64,000 nt of DNA from Antedon mediterranea (Eukaryota; Echinodermata; Crinoidea; Comatulida; Antedonidae), in NCBI RefSeq assembly GCF_964355755.1, contig NC_092675.1, positions 22,546,412-22,610,411 of the forward strand, in the 5' to 3' direction. The position numbers and the translations under genes are program-made. The notes under the pieces were generated by a model, which was given only the letters and a program-made list of their open reading frames with translations, ran no database searches and was not told the origin of the DNA. Position 1 is the stretch's first letter. Every line of letters begins with the position of its first letter. This document shows, in pieces, positions 9,201 to 17,761 of the stretch.

Positions 9201-11876
9201 CATTCAATTAAACCTGGTGATTGGATGTGATGTGGATGACATAACCACTAGCCAATCACCAGGCACTACAATTTAAATATAATCACATCGATAATTAAGG
9301 AGATTTATGAAGAAACCACTGCTTAGCCATATATTAAAAACACGATTGTTGGTCAAATGCATAATTTAATATTCTATAGATTAACGCAATTTTTAATGAC
9401 AGAAGATGGCAGGCAAATAATGATAATTCAAATATAAAAATTGCATATTTTATTAATATTACCAACTACTTAAAATTACCAGTCGTAAGAAAGTGAACTT
9501 TTCGTAGTCCGATTGTGATGAAACTAAAACAGAATTATTCAGCAATATATTTTTGTTGTCAATTAATCATCGACGCAGACATGTCAATAGAACATTCAGA
9601 CTGCGCATACGATTTCTACATGGTTACGTTTTGGTCTCAAAAAATGTAACAGTTGATTCGCAGCGTTTTACAGAGGGCCGCGGTTAGAGACACGGAGTTC
9701 AATGAGCGTGTTTGTTTGATTGGCAGCAGTGCTTTAGTATAGGCAAGCGCGTTGTAAAATCGTTTGATGTCACCGTCGATGCATATCCTTCTATTCTTTA
9801 ATCCATGGTTCACTGTACATAACACCTTTTCATTTCTATGTAGTATACAGCTGTTCTAATTTTCTCATTTTCCTTATTTTTAATAGATTGGTGGTATATT
9901 TGGAATGGCAGATTTTAATGCAGATACAATGACAGCAAAATTAGAAAGTATATTACCTATAATTCGCAGTGTAAATGAACAGTTCAAAAATCCAGTAAGT
10001 TATAAATGGCACTGTAGTTATACTATACTAGTATTAGTAGTAGTATACTAAATACCTTTTATTTATTGTCTGTGCTTAAATTTATGTACAGTTGTATTAA
10101 TAGTAGTGTTTCTTTGAGATTATTATTTGTATTCATGTTAAATGATAATTGTGTATGATTCTTTGTTCTATATTATTATTTTTTCCTTTTTTTAAAACCA
10201 TATTTAATGAGGGTGATCCATCCAGCAATTGCTGATCATTAGGGACCCTCAGGGAGAGGTTCACAAGACAAACATATACACAAGATGCTCTACATAAACA
10301 AAGTCTTATTACAAGTCTTTGGGAGTGGAGTTGTAATTTTGAAAAAAAATGTGACGAGACTTGAACCCAGGACCTTTGGAGTGGTAACCAAGCATCATAA
10401 CCACCAAGCCACAACTCCACTCCACTTCCTGTTTGTTTCGTGGCAATAAAACAAATCTAGGTGTCTATATAAAGTTATGATGATAGTAATATTCTCTGAC
10501 TGTTTGATGCCACAGTAGATCCTGACCTGACCTCCTAATAAACAAACATTTTGGTACCATTTCTGTTATAGGATCAAACAACTTTTGTATGTGTATGTAT
10601 AGCAGAGTTTTTATCATTGTATGAGACTGAAAGATTGGTGCAAGAATTGACCAAATTTGGTATTGATACGCATAATATTATAGTGAACCAACTCATATTT
10701 CCCAACAATCCTATGACAGCATCAAACTGTAGGATATGTCAATCCAGGATCAAACTACAGGCTAAGTATCTAGACCAGGTGAGTGAATACCGTAAATCTT
10801 CTAATTGTAACCCTTTGATTGTTTTTTAGGATGGGTTACTATTAGAAGGGGGTTACTATTAGAGTAGTGGGTTACTATTAGAGTAGTGGGTTACTATTAG
10901 AGTAGTGGGTTACTATTAGAGTAGTGGGTTACTATTAGAGTAGTGGGTTACTATTACTAATCTTAAATTAGGCACCTGACAATAGTAACCCATCCCACAA
11001 CTCATAGCAAAATAATAAAACAGTACGAATAAACAAATTTGGTTGAACTCTAACTTTATTTTCTAAACTCAAAAACACTCGATCCTCCCCCACTTCCGAG
11101 AATAACATGCATTATCTCCTTATTTTCAAAATACTGCTGCATCATTCATAAGTTTTAAAACCCCCATGGGTTACTATTAGAGTAGTGGGTTATTATTATT
11201 ATAGATTGACTTATAAGGTGGGTTACTATTAGAAGATTTACGGTATATTTTGCATTAAAGACGTACTGTATACTAAAAATTCTTTCTCGCTGAACTTTTT
11301 TAAATAAATTTATTTATTTGGGTATAAAAATTTAAAAGTAGCCATATGATGTGTATTTACAAACAAAAGTATTGTACAATTTAAATTACAATAAAAAATG
11401 CAATAAAAATGAATAAAAAGGTACAACAATATCGCTCTGTATGTAGCTTTTGTCTCTGTCTTTTTTAATGACCTAGTCTCGGGTCTAGCTTTTGACAGAT
11501 TATTATATAAAAGTTACTTTGGAATTTCAGTAGGTTATAGTGTTATGAATATTTTGTATTTATTGAAAGCCTGAAAACGTAAAATTGTAATGCTTTCTTT
11601 TTTTTTTCATACGCATCCAACAGCGGGTAACTTTTTAATCACAATTACAGGATGGATAAACTATTTAATAATTTATCATGCTTCAACTCATAAACATCAA
11701 TCAATCTAGTATGTATGTAGTATGCAATCTAATCAAAATGCTTTCGTTTATTTCAGATTAATGATTTATACGAAGATTTTAATGTTACAAAATTACCTCT
11801 TCAAGAGTTAGAGATTAGAGGGAACGAAAAAGTGCGAGCCTTCTCAGAAAAACTGTACACACCAACTACATTTTAA
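3141..11876 (+). CDS. ASNA1: GET3/ASNA1 (TRC40) tail-anchored protein targeting ATPase, seven exons, complete
   Basis: This cytosolic ATPase captures tail-anchored membrane proteins and passes them to the GET/WRB-CAML receptor at the ER. Seven exons (3141-3283, 4511-4716, 5230-5320, 5871-6021, 9887-9994, 10572-10778, 11757-11876) join in frame to 341 aa plus stop, close to the roughly 348 aa of animal homologues. Visible are the deviant Walker A loop '[10 protein letters not shown]' (residues 37-46), switch I 'STDPAHN' with the catalytic Asp at about 68, switch II '[11 protein letters not shown]' (from about 160), the block '[16 protein letters not shown]' and the zinc-binding pair 'CRIC' (C286, C289) that joins the dimer. 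Start ATG 3141 is chosen for its AAGATGGCG context and '[13 protein letters not shown]' beginning; an in-frame upstream ATG at 3081 would add 20 unrelated residues. All key residues are present and no break is seen. Confidence 0.96.
3472..4272. mobile_element. Foldback MITE with palindromic TTGCGCAA subrepeats
   Basis: The first 44 bases (GTTATGCGCGATTTGAACGA...) are the exact reverse complement of the last 44 (...TCGTTCAAATCGCGCATAAC). Both ends continue inward as arrays of a roughly 30-bp palindromic unit built on TTGCGCAATTT and AAATTGCGCAA. The right array (about 4020-4255) has more units than the left (about 3490-3610). The 4-bp direct repeat CTTA flanks the element if the adjacent T/A pair is counted as TIR. 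The interior is non-coding and includes a GC-rich patch at 3770-3810. This architecture is typical of foldback-type non-autonomous transposons. It sits in GET3 intron 1. Confidence 0.85.
4511..4716 (+). CDS. ASNA1: GET3 exon 2
   Basis: The exon begins after TTATTTCAG, encodes '[20 protein letters not shown]' through 'DDYLGEE', and ends one base into an Asp codon before GTATAA. Confidence 0.94.
4717..5229 (+). other. GET3 intron 2
   Basis: The right part holds a degraded repeat. 'GGATTTACGGTA' at about 5133-5144, preceded by 'ATTATACTAAA', matches the right end of the TIR element at 10790-11243, so this is probably an orphan end of that family. Confidence 0.55.
5230..5320 (+). CDS. ASNA1: GET3 exon 3
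   Basis: A short exon encoding '[20 protein letters not shown]' and 'EAMSFAEVM'. It follows TTTATAG and ends ATGAG before GTAATA, two bases into an arginine codon. Confidence 0.92.
5321..5870 (+). other. GET3 intron 3
   Basis: A unique-looking intron ending TATTTCTAG. No repeat or gene recognised. Confidence 0.7.
5871..6021 (+). CDS. ASNA1: GET3 exon 4
   Basis: The exon encodes '[20 protein letters not shown]' onward to 'NQFTPFIQQ', including switch II. It ends CAACAG before GTAAAT. The MITE described below starts 16 bp after it. Confidence 0.94.
6037..6530. mobile_element. TA-flanked MITE (Tc1/mariner-like ends), complete
   Basis: GGGAGGTTTCGCAA at 6037 is the inverse of TTGCGAAACCTCCC ending at 6530. 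Subterminal inverted similarity continues through 'ACGATAAC...AAACGGATACGTCAC'. TA dinucleotides flank it at 6035-6036 and 6531-6532, matching a 2-bp TA target duplication. There is no transposase frame, so the element is non-autonomous. The 1731-bp duplication starts inside it, so the second copy lacks the first 24 bases. Confidence 0.85.
6061..7791. repeat. 1731-bp tandem duplication, copy 1
   Basis: The block beginning ACTAAAACGGATACGTCACA runs to 7791 and then repeats immediately. It covers most of the TA-flanked MITE, the left end of a second TIR element and non-coding DNA. The two copies look almost identical: I noticed only C/T changes such as GTGCCCGG/GTGCTCGG (6711 versus 8442 region) and GGGCTCAT/GGGCTTAT (7186 versus 8917 region). 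Confidence 0.97.
6743..9815. mobile_element. TIR element interrupted by the tandem duplication
   Basis: The left end starts CAGTTCACTCATGGATTAAA. The reverse complement of the right end starts CAGTGAACCATGGATTAAAG, and both continue through GAATAGAAGGATATGCATCG, giving about 40 bp of TIR. Removing one 1731-bp unit leaves an element of about 1.34 kb. The left end is present again at 8474. Inside is a short frame '[20 protein letters not shown]' ending in a stop (6988-7050 and its copy), which may be a relic of a transposase start but is too short to classify. Confidence 0.65.
7792..9522. repeat. 1731-bp tandem duplication, copy 2
   Basis: The period is exactly 1731 bp. The 9-base microhomology AACTAAAAC occurs at the left edge (6060-6068) and at the right edge after copy 2 (9522-9530), and forms the junction between copies. 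Very high identity suggests either a recent event or an assembly artefact. Confidence 0.97.
9887..9994 (+). CDS. ASNA1: GET3 exon 5
   Basis: The exon follows TTTTTAATAG and encodes '[20 protein letters not shown]' to 'NEQFKNP'. It is in phase 0 at both ends. Confidence 0.93.
10195..10428 (-). mobile_element. tRNA-derived SINE (family A)
   Basis: On the minus strand the element starts GGAGTGGAGTTGTGGCTTGG, with a pol III A box (TGGCTTGGTGG) and B box (GGTTCAAGTC), followed by a body shared with 21659-21895 and 52843-53010. It ends in 'CAATTGCTGGATGGATCACC' and a CATTAAATATGG tail. It is in GET3 intron 5. The 95-codon frame across it is not a gene. Confidence 0.9.
10572..10778 (+). CDS. ASNA1: GET3 exon 6
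   Basis: The exon encodes '[20 protein letters not shown]' through '[17 protein letters not shown]', with the paired zinc cysteines. It ends CAG before GTGAGT, and a TIR element begins 11 bp into the next intron. Confidence 0.94.
10790..11243. mobile_element. Small TIR element (CCGTAAATC...GATTTACGG) with internal 19-bp repeats
   Basis: The left end CCGTAAATCTTCTAATTGTA and the right end ATTAGAAGATTTACGG are inverted repeats of about 26 bp, flanked by TA on both sides (10788-10789 and 11244-11245). No coding sequence. It lies in GET3 intron 6, 11 bp from the donor. Confidence 0.75.
10833..10957. repeat. 19-bp minisatellite, about seven copies
   Basis: The unit GGGTTACTATTAGAGTAGT is repeated head to tail about seven times. 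The unit resembles the inner part of the host element's right TIR (GGGTTACTATTAGAAG), so the array probably grew from it. Single units recur near 11165. Confidence 0.95.
11600..11690 (-). mobile_element. SINE 3' tail fragment (family A, tail 2)
   Basis: On the minus strand 'TAGTTTATCCATCCTGTAAT' followed by 'CCCGCTGTTGGATGCGTATG' matches the 3' end of the SINE copy at 52843-53075. Only the tail is present, in GET3 intron 6. Confidence 0.7.
11757..11876 (+). CDS. ASNA1: GET3 exon 7 and stop
   Basis: The exon follows TTTATTTCAG and encodes '[20 protein letters not shown]' to 'KLYTPTTF', ending at TAA 11874-11876. The C-terminus is a few residues shorter than in vertebrates. Confidence 0.94.
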   Translation: MNDLYEDFNVTKLPLQELEIRGNEKVRAFSEKLYTPTTF

Positions 11877-12190
11877 ATACTGCTGTTATTGTGAATGATT
11901 AACTCATTTTTTTAGTTTATTTTTTACCTCGTTCAAAATCCTGCCATTGTTATCACTAAAACATTGTACCTGTAGAAGAAGTTTATTGAAGGTAATATTA
12001 GCACAAGCTAAAACCATGTTTATAATAATAATCACACTGAATATGACTGGTTTGAGGGTCATAGTTCAAATTATAACTCAAGGTAATATAGAGACTGTGT
12101 TAGTCTATAATATCCCGAGGTGAATTTTGGACATATGAATAATTTAAGTCCATATGCAGAGTTCTATTACTATGTACGTACGTAAATTAC

Positions 12191-12196
12191 AATAAA
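12191..12196 (+). terminator. Candidate GET3 polyadenylation signal
   Basis: AATAAA in ATTACAATAAATACT, about 315 bp after the GET3 stop. Confidence 0.4.
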
Positions 12197-12252
12197 TACT
12201 ATGGAAATCTACAAACTACACAAAAAAACTAGAAAGACACTCCGAGAGTGCA

Positions 12253-12906
12253 TACCTCCGCCTACTGTAAAATTCTCCTACATAAGATTTCTCCGGTAAA
12301 AAAGAAATATATATATATTTGTGTGTGTCTTAATGCTGTTTCTGATTTAGGCTAATTTAAATACAAGCATGTGTATGCGAGTTTGGTGTAATGGTTATAT
12401 TGTAACAAGCCTTTCAACAACAATAGCTTCAGTTGACTAACAATAGAACAGCAACGCGAAAATCAAACGAGTGAATTTGAAAAGAAATAGGTTATTTTAA
12501 ACTACTCGCATCAAAAAACGTGCACATTAAATAAAATTATGTTTTAAAATTACAAATCAGAAATTATAACTCTTGCCTCTTGTACAAAAATGAAGTTTTT
12601 TGGACAAGTAGTTTTCGAGAAAATGCAATTACAGTTTATTTGTTACTTTAAGACTGCTCGCCGGCTTTTGAAAAATTTTTTCCTATCTTTCAACACTAGC
12701 AGGTCTGAAAAGTATACTAAAAAGTGGTCCAGAATTGGGACCGTGTTCCGAAATGGTCCCAAAATTTAATGGAATGGTCCTTGACCACATATCTATCTGT
12801 ACATTCATTTTGGTAAAGACCTTGTAATTACTTTTTGAGTAATCCTGCTAACAAACAAACAAACAAACACATGCTACCGATTACATGTACCTCCTTGGCG
12901 GAGGTA
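12253..12906. repeat. Dispersed repeat ending in ACCTCCGCC / GGCGGAGGT
   Basis: The left edge ATACCTCCGCC and the right edge CTTGGCGGAGGTA are inverted. The right part carries an AACAAACAAACAAACA tract and a CTACCGATTACATG segment. I recall this style of repeat end from many marine invertebrate genomes. Its class is unknown to me and no coding region is visible. Confidence 0.5.
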
Positions 12907-15412
12907 AATCAATTATAGGAACCTCCCAATAAAACGATAATAATATTTATGGATAAATCAATGAATATCCCACTTGCAGGGTTTTTCCCATCATACAAGC
13001 ATTATACGATTTCATGACACAGCCACTAAGCAACTACAGTGCACTGTTTAGTCAGAAAATAATTTTGCGCAGAATGACTGTTTGACGTGATGCGTATTTA
13101 CTATTTACTAGAGAAATTTGTTTTCAAGACTACTAATATTTAGCAACTAGAGAACTCTGCATATGTTTTACATACATCAATAGGTCACTGTTTTTTTTGC
13201 TGCAATAAAGCATATCGCTTTGTATTTATTTTGCCACTGCGCAATTCTAAGTTTGAAACATTTACTGCCATTGCACATTGTTATTTCTTCAAACTAACTT
13301 ATTTTAAACTGGCTGTTGGAACAGGCTAAACTTTGCTGATGATTGTAAATTCTGCCAATTTAAATCTGTTCTATATTCTATCCATTTTTGTTCATACATC
13401 ATCTAAAGAAAGACCATGTCATGTTGACCATACATTATGTACCTTCTCTTAATAATACAAGCTAACCATTGATTCTGCTGGTGGGTAAACACTATTCTAT
13501 GGAAATATACCACGTCTATTAACAAATAGATGGTTTGAATAGTGGTGGATCTAGGATTTTGAAATTAGGGGGCTTAGGGCCAGACTCTAAACATTGTAAA
13601 ATTAAGTTAACTTAACACAATGTTTGCTTTATTTTACATATGTATAGAAATGCAAATTAGTTTAGATTTGACTATTTTTGCATATCATTTGTTTGACCCT
13701 GTGCTAAGTTTTTCATTAGTTATGTGCTGACTATGGTGCTGTGCAATACATTGTCACGTTTGATTTAACATTTTTATTTGTTAACCTTGTTTAATGAGGC
13801 TGGCTCAAAACATATGCTGACAATCAAAGGGCCCTTGCAAAAACACAATAAAACCAATCAGGAGGTGGATCCATCCATGTTAATTCATAATTATTTATTT
13901 TTATTAATAGTTATACAATTTGTATTAAATATAGATTATATAGGGATAAAAAAGTTATAGCACATAAAAAATGTCCTAGATTTTACAATTTTAAGTATAA
14001 TCGTCAAATTTTAACTATAAATTGAAATAAAAAATATTCGAACATTTTGAAAAATAAAAATGTATTAATAAATGGTTATTGTGAGGAATACTGTCAATAT
14101 ACGTCAACAATTTAGTGCACTGAGATGAATTTGAGGTTTACAAAAATGTATATCATACTTAAAATTCAGCTACATGTGTAATTGTGAATTATAACAGCAT
14201 ACAAATATTTGTCTTAGACACCTAATCATCAAATTGTTTGCAAAGTGAGATCATCTTCCAAATATGGTCATGTTTTAAATACTGTAATAATAATGTATTC
14301 ATTTATATAGCATAATTCCATATGTGAAAATGATGCTTTCAGATTTATTAGCCGTGTATTTTGATCAAACACATGGAAATATGTACACACATTGAAGCTA
14401 GTATTTAGTAATCTAGATGAAAATTGGTTAGCAATACTGTAGTCTGATTTTGCATTGGTATCTGCTATACATTTAATATTATACTAAAGTTTATATAAAT
14501 AATTTGTTTTTTTTGTAGTTAAATTGGTTTTATAAGTGGTACAGGGAATATTTTGTTTATTTAATTGTTGTTCTTTTTTTTTACATATAGGAAAGCTACT
14601 TTGTTGGTATTAATAATTTACCTATTTAAAATTTATATTATGTGAAAAGAATAAATTGTAGAGTACATTTCTTTTTTTTTCACACCTATTTCTTACACAA
14701 TGTTAACAAATCTGTTTTACAAAAATAAAGATTTTGTTTTTATTGATATTTTTCACTAAAATCTTTTGTTTCACCTCACTCCTTTCCCATGCAACCACTT
14801 TTTAAAAGTATAAAGTACAACAAATATATTATGTCAATTTTTGTTTATGTTGTGGGAGATTATTGCACAAATTTATATAAATTTTATATAGATTATTGCA
14901 CAAATTTATATAAAAAACGATGCACTGATGAAGGACTAGTGTTGCCCGAAAGCTCTGCTAACTTTTCTGGCTGTTTACTAATATCGTTTTTAATTAAGCT
15001 TTTTATTTTTGTATCTCCATTGAGATCCAGCCACTGATACCCACAGCATTGTTATTTTTTTCAGTAATTTGCCTTTGGATATTTAGAATATAAAAAGTAT
15101 GCAAAACCACTTCATGTTGGTCTCCCATAATATGATAAATATGAATGATAAAATATGTTTGCTACAATACTTGTATATCAATAATAAATTAATGTGTTGT
15201 ACTGCCATAATTATGGAAATCGGTAGAAAATAAATTAATAAATGTCTGATATGATATATGATAACTAATTTGTCAAAACAAAGATTTAGTGATAGCGCCA
15301 TCTATAATTATGCTGATCAACATAAATAATGATTATGGGCGCATGGCGTAAGCCAATCATTTATGCTAATAAGCCATCCTTTGATGATGCTGATTGTTGC
15401 CTGACACAGTAT
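12907..15412. other. GET3-Rab3 intergenic region
   Basis: Very AT-rich DNA with poly-T runs and no supported gene. Short open frames such as 13778-13960 have no recognisable content. A possible retroelement relic is listed separately at 14920-15060. Confidence 0.65.
14920..15060 (+). mobile_element. Possible retroelement 3' relic
   Basis: A frame here reads 'CTDEGLVLPESSANFSGCL', followed by non-coding 'TATCTCCATTGAGATCCAGC'. I recall similar strings just after the coding region of Penelope-like or related retroelements in marine animals. No reverse transcriptase is present. The class is a guess. Confidence 0.3.
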
Positions 15413-15419
15413 TATAAAA
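15413..15419 (+). promoter_or_regulatory. Candidate Rab3 TATA box
   Basis: TATAAAA lies about 30 bp upstream of the likely start of a non-coding exon that ends at a strong donor (15519/15520). Spacing fits a TATA promoter for Rab3, but nothing here proves the start site. Confidence 0.4.
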
Positions 15420-15444
15420 CGAACAGTTTCGCCGACGGAGAGAG

Positions 15445-15519
15445 ATTATACTCAATATTGTTTGTGAAATAACTGTCACATTGTTTTTTTGGACATTACT
15501 AATTAATAAATAAATACAG
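15445..15519 (+). other. Probable non-coding first exon of Rab3
   Basis: The stretch ends AAATACAG before the consensus donor GTAAGTGG, and the Rab3 start codon sits directly behind a splice acceptor at 17533. An upstream untranslated exon is therefore required; this is the best nearby candidate. The left end is inferred from the TATA box. Confidence 0.45.
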
Positions 15520-17533
15520 GTAAGTGGAACTTTATAATATCAATAATCATCATCCGTTTCCGAAATCCGAATCGATGCCGTATGGTGGTGGTCGAGGGAG
15601 GAGGTAGCGGTGTGTGGTGCCTTACTTCCGCCCACCGACAAACTAATGTCAGGTTGCACTTACTAAAAAAAAAAAATATTGATGGGTTTCAGGTGGGTAC
15701 TAATTGAAAATTCCTGTTTTTAGACTTTTAAGTCGTTCTAAAATTCTGTTAACTGACGTTCAAACATTCAACTAATGATGAAAAAAATCGTTTAAAATTT
15801 GTATAGTGACAGCATGGTATTCTTTACCTCGAATGACCTTATTGACGGTGCATTCATTATGTATGATTAGACCTTATTTCCATATTTAATAATGCTAGGC
15901 CAGACTTAATGCGAGAACACTGGAGTGGCCGATAAAAGCAAATCGATCAACCGCGTCCTTTCAATAAGGCTGATAAGAAACTATTTTAACAAGAGCTTTA
16001 GTAAACTGAACAAGCTAATATTTTTAGAGGTGTAGTTTTTATAAGAAATAGAATATTTGAAGAATTTTTCTACAAATGAGACACGAGGCAGGACTTCAGG
16101 TTTGTTATTGATTGGTTGACGGTTGATGCAAGACATAATTAGTTGTGTTCATTGACATAATTTGTGTTTTTTTATCTTTAAGATAATGTCAAGATTGGCT
16201 ATTTTAATGTTTCATACTATTTAGATTTTTATCGTGACTTAGAAATTTTCAAAACAGGTTGATGTAGTGGTTTAAACAACTAATGACAATGTATGCATAA
16301 ATTAAATAATATTAATTTGTGTGGAATTTATTATTATAAAAATTATTAAATATTTATTAGCCAGTAAAAGATTTTTAAAAATGTAGCATATGTGTTGAGT
16401 AAAAGAGAGTGAAAGTAGTTTAATTAGGTTGAAATAATTGTTCACATGGATTTGTGACATAACATTCACAATGCTAATTAACATAGTGTAATTCATTATA
16501 ATACAAACAAGGCCTGTAATGTATTTTGCAGAATGTAAATTTATTGACTCTGTTCGGCTTATTTTGTTTTATTGTATTCAATTGTTCTGTAAGGTAATAA
16601 TTATTTTAAAATAATTACTATAGGTCATTAAAATTGAGAATTTAAATGTGCTTTATAAAACAATTCATAGGAGAGATATTGAATATTGCAATTGTTTGTG
16701 GATAATTGATTTTCGAACAATACAGACTTAAATACTTAATTAAAAAATGTGGCACCTGGTAACTGTACAGTACTTCTTAAACAAAGCACTTGAAAATGTT
16801 TGCCAATTTATTAGAAGGATGGAATAATAACATTAAAAAAAATATCATTTGGTTTTAGAGACAGATTTAAAGGAAACAATGTCTAAATAACAGAGTTCAT
16901 TCTGTTGTAAATGTTTGTTTAAAATGCAGACACTATCAGGAAAAGAATTGAAAAGGGTTTGATGGGCTAGGCTTCTTACATTATACAGTAGGCAGATTTC
17001 AGTCTTTTCGAGAGGATAAACTGTCACCTGAATGTGACAAGTGGTAGATATCGTCTGAACGATAACTTCTCTCCTTCCTTCCACAAGCCATTAAACTTTT
17101 TAAAAAAAATTGCAAATGATGAAAATTATAAGTGAAATATACTGTAAATAGTTAATGATTTTTATTGTTTTTATATATCAAATATGATTAAATCAAATAA
17201 TTATTTTTATACCTCCCCCTGTTTAAAAATAGTAATGTAGTTTCAATTGTTATTTTGTAATTTTTAATGCAAGCAATGGAATTTCCAGAAATGGATGAGA
17301 ATACAATTTGAATCTGACTCTTCGAGGGTTGACTAATAATAAATGTTGATACTTTTTGTGTACTGTATATTTGAAATATTAAGAGATTATGTAATTAGCC
17401 AAGCAAGAGAGGACGCTATAATAAAACAGGCGTGCTGCCCATACTGTATATATAGTATTAAAACAATGGATAATAACCACAGGCACATTTCAAAACGTAA
17501 ATAAATTTCAATTTACATTATTATTTTTTACAG
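15520..17533 (+). other. Rab3 5' UTR intron (inferred)
   Basis: AT-rich DNA from the donor at 15520 to the acceptor TTTTTTACAG at 17533. No repeat family or gene recognised. Confidence 0.5.
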
Positions 17534-17761
17534 ATGGCTTCAGCATCAATGGATAACAAATGGCAAAAAGATGCAGCAGATCAGAACTTTGATTATATGT
17601 TTAAATTATTGATCATCGGAAACAGCAGTGTCGGTAAAACATCATTTTTATTCCGGTACGCAGACGACACATTTACGTCGGCGTTCGTCAGTACTGTTGG
17701 AATAGATTTTAAAGTCAAAACAGTCTTCAGAAATGACAAACGAGTAAAGCTACAAATATGG
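17534..17761 (+). CDS. RAB3: Rab3 coding exon 1
   Basis: The exon encodes residues 1-76 from '[20 protein letters not shown]' to 'KLQIW', with P-loop and switch I. It ends ATATGG before GTAAGT in phase 0. Confidence 0.96.

Noticed and set aside
10833-10957. CRISPR-like array
   Set aside because: The 19-bp units are directly adjacent with no spacers, and this is an animal genome.
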